A program made the position numbers and the translations under genes. A DNA stretch of 64,000 bases from Schistocerca nitens (lineage: Eukaryota > Arthropoda > Insecta > Orthoptera > Acrididae): assembly GCF_023898315.1 (NCBI RefSeq), contig NC_064617.1, positions 713,145,202-713,209,201 of the forward strand, in the 5' to 3' direction. Below, one piece after another: positions 54,850 to 63,418 of this stretch (position 1 is its first letter; every line of letters starts with the position of its first letter). The notes under the pieces were generated by a model. The model was given only the letters and a program-made list of their open reading frames with translations. It ran no database searches and had not been told where the DNA came from.

Positions 54850-55141
54850 CCGGCCGTCGTGGCCGAGCGGTTCTAGGCGCATCAGTCCGGAACCGCGCTG
54901 CTGCTACGGTCTCAGGTTCGAATCCTGCCTCCGGCATGGATGTGTGTGATGTCCTTAGGTTAGTTAGGTTTAAGTAGTTTTAAGTCCAGGGGACTAATGA
55001 CCTCAGATGTTAAGTCCCATAGTGCCCGGACCCAGTCACAGCGGCTAAGTGGCAATATACGACCCACCATAAGAAATTAGACGGTAGGTCATAAAATATA
55101 AGCAGCTAGTGAAAAAAAAGTGCTTAGAACCATTTGAAAAC
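54850..55141 (+). mobile_element. SINE type A with a foreign 93-bp insertion
   Basis: Head GCCGGCCGTCGTGGCCGAGC. Body is normal up to CCCATAGTGC, then about 93 bp of unrelated sequence, then the normal end TTAGAACCATTTGAAAA. Outer TSD TAGAGAG at 54843-54849 and 55142-55148. Confidence 0.9.
55026..55118 (+). other. Short A-tailed insert in SINE
   Basis: Starts CCGGACCCAGTCACAGCGGC and ends in eight A. AGTGC is duplicated at both borders (55021-55025 and 55119-55123). Inside, GACCCACC can pair with GGTAGGTC around a 14-nt loop (one mismatch). An A tail plus a target duplication suggests a retrotransposed small transcript. I do not recognise its source. Confidence 0.6.
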
Positions 55142-56574
55142 TAGAGAGATTGAGTTCAATGGAGGCTTACAAACAATTGTTGTTCCCGCGAACCATGAGT
55201 GACCGAAACAGGAAAGGGGGAAGTGACTGTGGTGAACAGGTGAACACAGTACTCTGAAACACACCTGAAACGCACATTGTATAGTGGCTTTCGGAGTGCA
55301 GATATAGAGGTAAACTGAATGCGTGTAGATGAATGCGCGAAAGGAACGTTACAGAGAAATACATACAAGCTTCTGTGTCATTAAAGTGACCACCACCTAT
55401 GTCCGACGTCAACGTGCAGTAACCACTCACAGGTGGCAGCACTGGCACTAGAGGGTATATAAAGCGTGTTGGTGGGACGCAGACAACAGTGCAGTTGTTG
55501 TCGAAATGCGGAAACGGAGCGATTTATCTAACGTCCAGAAGGACGTTATCATTGGCGTTCGGGCCAAGGGTGGAAACATTTCCGAAACGGCTAAGTCTGT
55601 AAACTGTTCGTGTGCCGCCGTGGTTAAAGTATGCCGTGCATGGCAAAATGGCGCTATCGAAAACCGGCGCCGAGATACCTGTGGTGCAGCACGGTACATA
55701 GATGACAGGGTTGAAAGATGGCTGCAGAGGTGAGCACGAGCGAATAGACGTGCAACTGTTGGGCAACTTACCGCCCAGATAGACCAAGGGGCTATCAACT
55801 GTGTCTCGTCAACGACCGTTTAGCGAACGTTGCTGCGTATGGGCTTCCGCGGCAGGCGCCTTGTTGTTGCACCCATCGGCGACGAAGGCTGCAATTTGCA
55901 AGGCAGTACCGCGACTGGACGGCCACTGAGTGACGACTGGTGGACTTTTCAGATGAATCAGGTTTTATTTTCCATTTTTCAGAGAAACCGTAAACGTGTA
56001 TGCCCTGAAACGTCTGAAAGCAGATGGTACAGGTCGGAGGATGGAGCGTTATGGTGTGGAGAATTTTTTTGTGGCATTCCCCGGGTAATCTTTCCAATGT
56101 GGAATGGATCAACAAGTATGCATCTATCTTTGGGGACCTGGATGCAGTTTGTTTGTGCTGTGCACGATGGCATTTATCAGCAAGACAATGCAACGTGTTA
56201 GACACTTCGCAGAGTACCTGCGTGGTTTGAAGACCACCACGATGAATTTAGAATACTCTCCTAATGTTGTGTACATAGTTCCGCGTAGTCAGCGCGTACA
56301 CAACTTTCCCACTAGAGAGCGTCTCGCTAAGGCCGGTATTACACTATCAAATTTCTTTGTCCAATATCTTTGTCAAAGATATTTGATAGTGTAATAGGGA
56401 TCTTTGACAAATGTCGTCCAATATTTGATCAAATCTAGGCCGAGGCCGTATATTTGATCAAAGAAATCGCTTGTCTTCTGTTCACTGCAATGCGATATGT
56501 TACCACGCGGAGCGCTAGCATCGCTGCAGCGTTCTGTCGTCTGTAGTGTTTTTATAACTATTGCCGGTAAATAC

Positions 56575-56688
56575 AATTGGTGTGTGCCGACAACTACAGA
56601 ATTAATAGAGATGTCTGAAGCTGATGAGGCGCTTTACAACGTGAGGCACCCTGAATACAAAAATAGATTAAGAAGATTGGAGACCTAA
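56575..56688 (+). pseudogene. MADF-like DNA-binding domain fragment
   Basis: CVPTTTELIEMSEADEALYN followed by VRHPEYKNRLRRLE fits the first half of a MADF/Myb-like domain (LIxxVxxxPxLYxxxxxxYKNRxxRxxAW). PIF/Harbinger elements carry a second gene of this kind next to the transposase. The fragment ends at a deletion junction, CCTAACCTAACATAACATAA. Confidence 0.6.
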
Positions 56689-56945
56689 CCTAACATAACA
56701 TAACCCTCTCCTGTAGCAAGGAATCGGAGTGTTATAGTGAGCCTGTCTTCTGAAGATGTAGCAGTTCTTAAGTGAAAATTGTGCTTTGTGATATGAGGAT
56801 ACGCTTCATTGAGCACATACAGAAATGTATGCTCATCCATTCTTAAGTAATTGATGTACGACTTGACGTCTTCCACTGTAAGCTCACGTAACAAGTTTTG
56901 TTGAATGCTTTTATCGTGTCGTCGTAAAACCCACGGCTTCACCCA
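56685..56945 (-). pseudogene. PIF/Harbinger nuclease N-terminal fragment
   Basis: Minus strand: WVKPWVLRRHDKSIQQNLLR, ELTVEDVKSYINYLRM, then HITKHNFHLRTATSSEDRLT and ITLRFLATGEG. This is the conserved start of HARBI1-type nucleases (WVRPWLxRR, YRNYLRMxxxTFxxLL, ISPxERLAVTLRFLATG). The chain stops right after LATGEG at the deletion junction, so the DDE catalytic residues are absent. Upstream codons (MERKTNLI) come from the adjoining LINE tail. Confidence 0.85.
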
Positions 56946-57785
56946 GATTAGATTAGTTTTTCGTTCCATAGATCCGTGCTGAGGAGATCCTCGTGGATGT
57001 GGAACATGTCGATTTTTTTAAGCTGAAATAAAAATACTAATAGTATGAATAAATACAATACATCATTTGTTTCTATTAAAAATTTCGCCAATGGAGTAGA
57101 AGGAGTTGGCCAGTAGTAAGTCTTTCAGGCTCCTTTTAAACTGATAAACTGATCTTTATTTCTAGCTAAATTTTTTATGTTTCCTGGCAAATTATTGAAG
57201 ATGAGTGTTCCTGAGTAGTGGACCCCTTTTTGAACTAAAGTAAGTGCTTTTAAGTCCTTGTGCAGATCATTTTTGTTCCTGGTATTGTATGTATGAACTG
57301 AGTTGTTTGTTGGAAAAAGAGATATATTATTTACGACAAATTTTATTAAGAAGTAAATGTACTGAGAGGCAGTAGTTAGTATACCCAGTTCTTTGAAGAG
57401 GTTTCTGCAGGAGGTCCGTGAATTTACTTCACAAATAATACGTATTACACGCTTTTGGACCTTGAAAACTTTTGTTTGACTTCAAGATTTACCCCAAAAT
57501 ATTATCCCATATGACATTATGGAATGAAAGTATGCAAGCTTTTTCATTTTTATGTTGCCTATGTCTGCTAACACTCGAATTGCAAATACAGATTTTTTAA
57601 GGCGTTTCTGCAGTTCTGTGGTGTGCTCCTCCCAACTGAATTTATTATCAAGTTGTAATCCCAGGACTTTTAAGACTGTCAACCTCGTATGTATGGTTCC
57701 ATTTTTTCCCCCCACTTCTTTTCCGCATGTGCACACAATGAAATTGGAGTACATAGAACTGCTGCGGTTAATAACAAGTTGTTGT
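56946..57785 (-). pseudogene. 5'-truncated LINE inside Harbinger
   Basis: Minus strand: QLVINRSSSMYSNFIVC, VLGLQLDNKFSWEEHTTELQ, KRLKKSVFAIRVLADI and YFHSIMSYGIIFWGKS. This is the post-palm part of a Jockey/CR1-type reverse transcriptase (LGxxlDxxLxWxxHixxL...yxsxxxYGixFWG). A 3' UTR of about 500 bp follows, ending in CTAATCTAATC. The 5' limit near 57785 is approximate. Confidence 0.8.
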
Positions 57786-59029
57786 CAGCCATCTTGAACT
57801 TTGACGAAAAATTTGATGACAGTGTAATACCCCTTGTAGCGCTACGTCAAAGATCTTTGTCAAATATATTGGACGGAATATTGGATCACATCTTTGACAA
57901 AGAAATTTGATAGTGTAATACCGGCCTAAGCACAACAGCGCAGGCGCAGCGCTCGTCCGTCTCCGCACTACGAGATGGCGCTGTCTTAGAGACGGACCAA
58001 ATTCTGCTTCCGCCGATCCGCGTATTAATATGTAACGCAGCCAATGAGATTACTGCTAACGTGGAACCTTTTCTCCTCGCGGATCACACTCGCGCAGTGA
58101 TACCTGAACGCTCGAGGTATTATAACGAGTGTACAGACCTCCGATTAGTCAGTCTGCATTTATCTGCACCAGTCTGCATTAGTCTGTAGTCAAGTTTCAG
58201 TCTGCGCCTAATAAGATTATCGTATTCCTGAACATATCCATGAAGAGAAGTGTATAGACACTTTGTCAAGTATCAGAGATCTGTGAGAATAAGATTAACG
58301 TACCAAGACCAAAGGAAGTTCAGATTGTCAATTGTAAACAGCATCCAGAATCAAGTTACGTAATGTCTATGATTTTTATTGTTTTGATAAATGTCTGTGA
58401 AAATTAATCAAGTTCTGTTTAAAGTTGGTCACCGTCAATCTGCTACTCTAAGTGTGCAAGTGGCATTTCTATCGTCTGACCTAACGGCAGAAGATAAACA
58501 CGCCACGATAAGACCACGAGACACATTGCTGACACTCGCCTACTTCGTTAGAGCGACAAGTCAAATAATCTGATGGTGTGTGTACCGAAGGTCTTACAGT
58601 ACGCACACCACACCTAACCACCAGACTCCCCAGATTGACACCCGATCGAGAATCTGTGGGACCACTTCGATTGGGCTATTCGCGCTATGGATCCTCAACC
58701 GAGAAACCAAGACCAGGTGATTAGGACACTGAAGTTGACATGACTCCACATCCCAGTCGGTACCTTCCAGAACATCACTGACACATCTCGCAGCGGTCCG
58801 ACTGCAAAAGGTTGTTATACAGGCTTTTGGTATGTGGTCACCGATACCTTACATCAAGGGTTGGGATAATTTTAAGGGAAAACACATGGAAGGTGGACCC
58901 ACGTATTTCGTCATTTGTCATTTCATGGAACAACAATTATTATGATTACAAATTAAAAACTTGTTAAGAGGATAACAACATTCACAATAATTTAAAGAAC
59001 TTTAACTGTGGCAGTTCATTAATAAGTAA

Positions 59030-59217
59030 TGGCTCTGAGCACTATGGGACTCAACTGCTGAGGTCATTAGTCCCCTAGAACTTAGAACTACTTAAACCTA
59101 ACTAACCTAAGGACATCACAAACATCCATGCCCGAGGCAGGATTCGAACCTGCGACCGCAGCGGTCTTGCGGTTCCAGACTGCAGCGCCTTTAACCGCAC
59201 GGCCACTTCGGCCGGCC
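59030..59217 (-). mobile_element. SINE type A, young subfamily
   Basis: Almost identical to the copy at 38722. TSD ATTAATAAGTAA / ATCAATAAGTAA at 59018-59029 and 59218-59229. Begins TGGCTCTGAGC, lacking the usual GGTTCAAA tail. Confidence 0.93.
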
Positions 59218-59229
59218 ATCAATAAGTAA

Positions 59230-60663
59230 GTGTAGCAATTTATACCATTAAGAACGGTGCTTGAAACCAGAAATATACAGTCCCCAAATACAAGTAAGAA
59301 GTCACACCAACTTGTGTGATTGTAAGCTGGTTCAAAAAACTGAGTACAAATGACTGCAACTAAAGAAACTAACAATTCCCAAGCACCTTAAACAAAAAGA
59401 CTACGCCCATCCAAAATACAGTACAAAAAGAATAACATGTCAAACCACTGATTGTGGCTGGTGGAAAGCCCTTAACAACCTATAAACCTTATTAGAATCC
59501 TTTAAGTAATAAAATACACAATTCTCTAAAATACAAGAAAAGCTGAGAAGGCATACAATTTAAGTGTGACTTCCACACACAAGCAGAAACATTAAAAATG
59601 CCCCTTAAATAAATATATAGTTCCCAAAATACAAGATAAGCTGGGAAGACATGCAATTTGAATGTGACTCCCAGCTGTTACACACCAGCAAAAACATTAA
59701 CAATGACCCTTAAATAAACATGCAGTCCCCCAAAATGCAAGAAAAACGTGGCAGATTACAGTCGACGCTCATCACTGCCAACAGGCAACAAGCAGGCAAG
59801 TTTCAAAATGAATGGAGTCAGCTAATGACTGTGTATAAAAAAGGAAAAACTTAACAGGCTCCACAACTAGCAACAAGGGTGCAAGATTTAAACAAGTAGT
59901 TAAGGAGCAAGTATAGTGACAAGGAATTTCAGACTTGCGGAACACATTTCAAAGCTTATGTGCTCTCTGGATTCACAATATTCAATAGATCAAGAGTCCC
60001 GGAATTAATTGACGACTTTCTGCCGTGGCACGCATCAAACGATCAAACTTACTTCACTTGAGCCTACGCGAAGCGGATGGTAGAGGTGCCAGATTGCAGG
60101 CCGACCTAAACGTCGAGCAACGACGGAAGTGTCGCCACAGCAGAACGAAAACCAATGTCTGCTCTGGGCCCAGGAAACAGGAATGTGTCGTCCGCTGCCA
60201 GAACTACCCTGCCAACACACAACGGAATGGACCAGTAATCTGCCCACATAAGGCTACAAACGAGGACGTCTCGGATGTAGACAATATTAACGTATTCCGT
60301 AAGTGATTACACGTTACAAGCTTACAACTCCATAAAATTAATTGAAAATTAACAAAGTGAAATATTAGCTCCTGCATATCGAATGACTAGGGCATACTGA
60401 TCTGTAGAAGGTGCCTTGCCTTCGACACAGACTGTGTTACAATATCAGTTTCGTCAGTTCAGTTAACAACAGAGAATGCTCATGCACTTGTATGGAATAT
60501 GGCCAGGAACAACAAATTATCATCAGTAACACTGTTCGATGACCACCCACATTAGTGTGACAGGTCTAATTCCAGATTAATACAGATGTGGTCTTACGAT
60601 AACAAGTACAAAAAAAAAACACTAAACTCCACTCAGGTGTGAAGGAGGCGTGACTTCCAGGAT
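59230..60663. other. No gene seen; degenerate tandem repeat inside
   Basis: Apart from the ~100-bp repeats at 59505-59760 nothing is recognised. The ORF at 60025-60306 (93 codons) has no known motif. Confidence 0.4.
59505..59760. repeat. Degenerate tandem repeat, ~100-bp period
   Basis: The marker AAAATACAAG (AAAATGCAAG in the last copy) occurs at 59528, 59627 and 59732, each followed by AAAAGCTGAGAAGGCATACA-like and AAACATTAA...CCCTTAAATAAA sequence. A related CCCAAATACAAG lies at 59283. About 2.3 copies. Confidence 0.75.
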
Positions 60664-60676
60664 TCCAAGCAGGGGT

Positions 60677-60873
60677 TGGTTCAAATGGCTCTGAGCACTA
60701 TGGGACTTAACATCTGAGGTCATCAGTCCCCTAGAACTTAGAACTACTTAAACCTAACTAACCTAAGGACATCACACAAATCCATGCCCGAGGCAGGTTT
60801 TCGAACCTGCGACCGGAGCGGTCGCGCGGTTCCAGACTGTAGCGCCTAGAACCGCTCGGCCACCCCGGCCGGC
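60677..60873 (-). mobile_element. SINE type A, full length
   Basis: TSD TCCAAGCAGGGGT at 60664-60676 and 60874-60886, 13 bp perfect. The B box carries one inserted T (GGTTCGAAAACC on the sense strand). Confidence 0.95.
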
Positions 60874-60886
60874 TCCAAGCAGGGGT

Positions 60887-61891
60887 GTTATTGCCTCCAA
60901 CCCGTACAGGTGATCTTCCAAATGCCATAAAATTTCAGCTTACAGAGTTGGTCGGGAACTTGCTGACCAGCTTGCACGTGGCCTCAACTGTTCTTCCCTC
61001 TATCATTCCGTAATCCAACCGGCAAAGCTTGCCTCCGACTGATTTAACCACTCGGGGCTTCTCGCCCCAAAACCAACAACTTGCTAGCCACACAACCTCC
61101 AGTTACCTGTCAGTCCCGGGGCCCACCAAAAACCAACAACACACCCGTCGACCAAAGACCCCAGCCCCCGACATACGATCAGCATCGATATCGGTAGGCC
61201 AAGTAGTTAGTGACACCAGTGGAGTACCATGCCCGCCAAAATCAAACCCACCACGGCTCAGTCACATTAATGTGACTGGACTGTGTAATACGTAAGTGAA
61301 ACGAATGGAGACATTTTAATAATGCCCGTTAAGGTGGTTAAGTCTGTGGAGGCCTCGCAAGCGCTCTCCGTGTTATCGCGCACGCCTCTGGAAAGTGGGA
61401 CAGGGAGGAAGGGCTGCCCGCCCCTGCGCCACCCCGGCAGCTGTAGGCGCGGAATTCGTTATCCAGGGCGGCCGGACGGACAGGCCGAGCCGCATGATGG
61501 ATGAGCTCCCTGCGAGCCGCGTGCAGTCTGCAGGCGCCACAACGCGGGCCTCCTGACGCCCGGAGAGCTTTCCCTCTCCTCCCGAGTGCCTATCGGCGGT
61601 AGCCGTCTTCTCTCTTCTCACGCCAGCACACTCCCTTCTGCTGCTGGTATTGTTGGTGTGAAAAGTTCTGAAACCTTGCTATTACAGCAGATACGCTTTT
61701 AGTCGTAGAAAATTTTCAATACCCGAGTATATTATTAAACTGCATTCGAGTGCGGCGTTTGCGTAAGTAATAAAGATGGATCACAGCATCTTAAACTGCA
61801 AGATTGCGGTAGTTGCAAATTATATAAAACTACAAGCTGACTACTGGCGTTGCCTGGGTATGTATTTATTCCAATCTACTATTAGTCCATG
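60887..61891. other. No gene seen; palindrome and GC-rich patch
   Basis: A perfect 20-bp palindrome, CAGTCACATTAATGTGACTG, lies at 61259-61278. 61370-61560 is GC- and CpG-rich. ORFs across the patch on both strands lack motifs. Confidence 0.4.
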
Positions 61892-61902
61892 CCCTCCTTC
61901 CC

Positions 61903-62095
61903 GCCGGCCTAGGTGGCCGAGAGGTTCTAGGCGCTACAGTCTGGAACCCCGCGACCGTCACGCTCGCAGGTTCGAATCCTGCCCCGGGCATGAATGTGTG
62001 TACTGTCCTTAGGTTAGTTAGGTTTAAGTAGTTCTAAGTTCTAGGGGACTGATGACCTCAGATGTTAAGTCCCATAGTGCTCAGAGCCATTTGAA
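61903..62095 (+). mobile_element. SINE type A, full length
   Basis: From GCCGGCCTAGGTGGCCGAGA to CAGAGCCATTTGAA. TSD CCCTCCTTCCC at 61892-61902 and 62096-62106. It inserted at the edge of a polypyrimidine tract. Confidence 0.94.
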
Positions 62096-62420
62096 CCCTC
62101 CTTCCCCCTCCCTCTGCCCATCTCTCTCATCACCCCCTTTCTGCCCATCTCCTCCACCTCATCTTTCTGTCCACGTCCCCCCACTCTCTGTCCACCTCCT
62201 CCGAGACCTCTCTCTGTCCATCTCCCCTCCTTCCCCTCTATCAACCATCTTCTCTCCCCTCTAATTCCGCCTCCTCCTCGTCCCTCTGTCTGCCCCTCAT
62301 CCCGCCCTCTCTCCCTAACTTCTCTTCCCCCCTCTTCCTCTTCATCTCCTCCTCTCCCCTCTCTCTGTCCGTATCCTGCTGCCCCGTACCTGTGTTCATC
62401 TCCGTCACCTTCTCTGTCTG
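62096..62420. repeat. Polypyrimidine tract
   Basis: About 325 bp of nearly pure C/T on the plus strand with recurring CTGTCCATCTCCTC-type motifs, probably a decayed microsatellite. The 95-codon Glu/Arg-rich minus-strand ORF is its by-product. Confidence 0.9.
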
Positions 62421-63200
62421 TCCATCTTCTCCTCTCCCTTCGCTGTCCACGTTATGACGCTCACCCTCCAATGGATGTTCTACCCTCATAGCATTTCTTT
62501 CAAGATCGTTAACAGGTATGTGTACCAAATTTCATTGAGTTGTTCCAGGGGTCTAGGATGAGATTTTTTCCGGGGCGTTGCTCGCATTATTTCACATGTT
62601 TTTGTACGCACATTTCACATGTATCTCTAGCGAATTTCGCCCTGCAGTTTAATTTCCACGCAGCTCAATGTTTAAGACGTTGTACCTTGTGCTGTGCAAT
62701 GATATAATTTTGCAAGTACATCTGGTAGTACATGTGACTATTGTCTGCGAAATGTGTTGCGAATAGATTTAGAAGTGAAGAAGTAATAAATTAATTGTTC
62801 TTTACTTCACGTCTACAGTCAGAAATTTTTATGTCTTCAGACTACTGGTTTCGGTCTATAATGACCATCTTCAGATCTGTTTTATAAAAACCCTGTCCTA
62901 ATATACTGTAGCCATAGCGGCATCGTCAAATGCTAATGTTTTGCACGAGGCGGCAGTTTTTCAGGCATCTCTGTATTTGACGTCATATCTCCTGAACCAT
63001 GTGTCGTACAATGATATATTTTCGTAGGTACCTTCAACGGCATACGTCCATACTGTCTGCAAAATGTGTCGCGAATACAGTTACCAGTAAAGAACTAATA
63101 AACTAACACGTCATGCTTTATGCGGCAGTTTTATTGCACGAGCAGCGAAAATGAGTTAGCGATTAACTTTTTTCCTTTCATTATTTTGTGGGGGTTCTCA
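62421..63200. other. Imperfect direct repeat and repeat fragments
   Basis: 62680-62800 and 62990-63110 are related (GCAATGATATAATTTTGCAA / ACAATGATATATTTTCGTAG; TGCGAAATGTGTTGCGAATA / TGCAAAATGTGTCGCGAATA). Between them is a GGTTTCGGTCTATAATGACC-ATCTTCAG fragment common in orthopteran DNA. No gene. Confidence 0.55.
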
Positions 63201-63215
63201 GCGAGAAAAAGGTTC

Positions 63216-63403
63216 AAATGGCTCTGAGCACTATGGGACTTAACTTCTAAGGTCATTTGTCCCCTAGAACTTAGAACTACTTAAACCTAACTAACCTAAG
63301 GACGTCACACACATCCATGCCCCAGGCAGGATTCGAACCTGCGATCGTAGCGGTCGCGCGGTTCCAAACTGTAGCGCCTAGAACCGCTCGGCCACCCCGT
63401 CCG
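63216..63403 (-). mobile_element. SINE type A, full length
   Basis: TSD GCGAGAAAAAGGTTC / GCGACAAAAAGGTTC at 63201-63215 and 63404-63418 (one mismatch). Part of GGTTC may belong to the SINE tail. Confidence 0.92.
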
Positions 63404-63418
63404 GCGACAAAAAGGTTC

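Larger units (their letters stand above)
56331..57926. mobile_element. PIF/Harbinger transposon remnant
   Basis: A 29-bp perfect terminal inverted repeat starts GGCCGGTATTACACTATCAA and ends (plus strand, right side) TTGATAGTGTAATACCGGCC. TAA is duplicated at 56328-56330 and 57927-57929, the TWA-type target of PIF/Harbinger. It carries fragments of both genes of this superfamily: a MADF-like protein on plus and the nuclease N-terminus on minus. A LINE fragment is inserted at about 56946-57785. Internal deletions removed the catalytic domain. Confidence 0.92.
56275..58612 (+). mobile_element. Solo LTR, interrupted by a Harbinger element
   Basis: Starts TGTTGTGTACATAGTTCCGC at 56275 and ends AGTACGCACACCACA at 58612. 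A perfect 5-bp TSD, CCTAA, sits at 56270-56274 and 58613-58617. Without the inner element the LTR is about 740 bp. A GAGGTATTATAACGAGTGTA box, then repeated AGTCTGCAT motifs (58150-58205), might mark the promoter region. I recognise it as a locust LTR. No internal gag-pol sequence is present. Confidence 0.87.
55506..58835 (+). pseudogene. Tc1-like transposase in two separated parts
   Basis: Start MRKRSDLSNVQKDVIIGVRA with a helix-turn-helix (GNISETAKSVNCSCAAVVKV) at 55506-55733, ending in a stop. Later frames show LRMGFRGRRLVVAPIG and, near 55950, FSDESGFIF-like traces. YQQDNATC (second catalytic block) lies near 56175. After the LTR the chain resumes at 58620 with a stop-containing PDSPD and HPIENLWDHFDWAIRAMDPQ, the third block with its glutamate, then HIPVGTFQNI and AKGCYTGFW. 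Several stops and frameshifts. Confidence 0.75.
55372..58850 (+). mobile_element. Tc1-like transposon split by nested LTR and Harbinger
   Basis: The 5' part (about 55372-56274) and 3' part (58618-58850) join perfectly if the solo LTR at 56275-58612 and one CCTAA copy are removed. The left end near GTGTCATTAAAGTGACCACC and the right end near GTGGTCAC are only approximate inverted repeats, so the limits are uncertain. Net size about 1.1 kb. Confidence 0.75.

Noticed and set aside
56690-56712. Interstitial telomere array
   Set aside because: Only two CCTAA units followed by a variant; too short, better seen as junction filler.
62241-62528. Glu/Arg-rich protein on the minus strand
   Set aside because: Direct product of the polypyrimidine tract.
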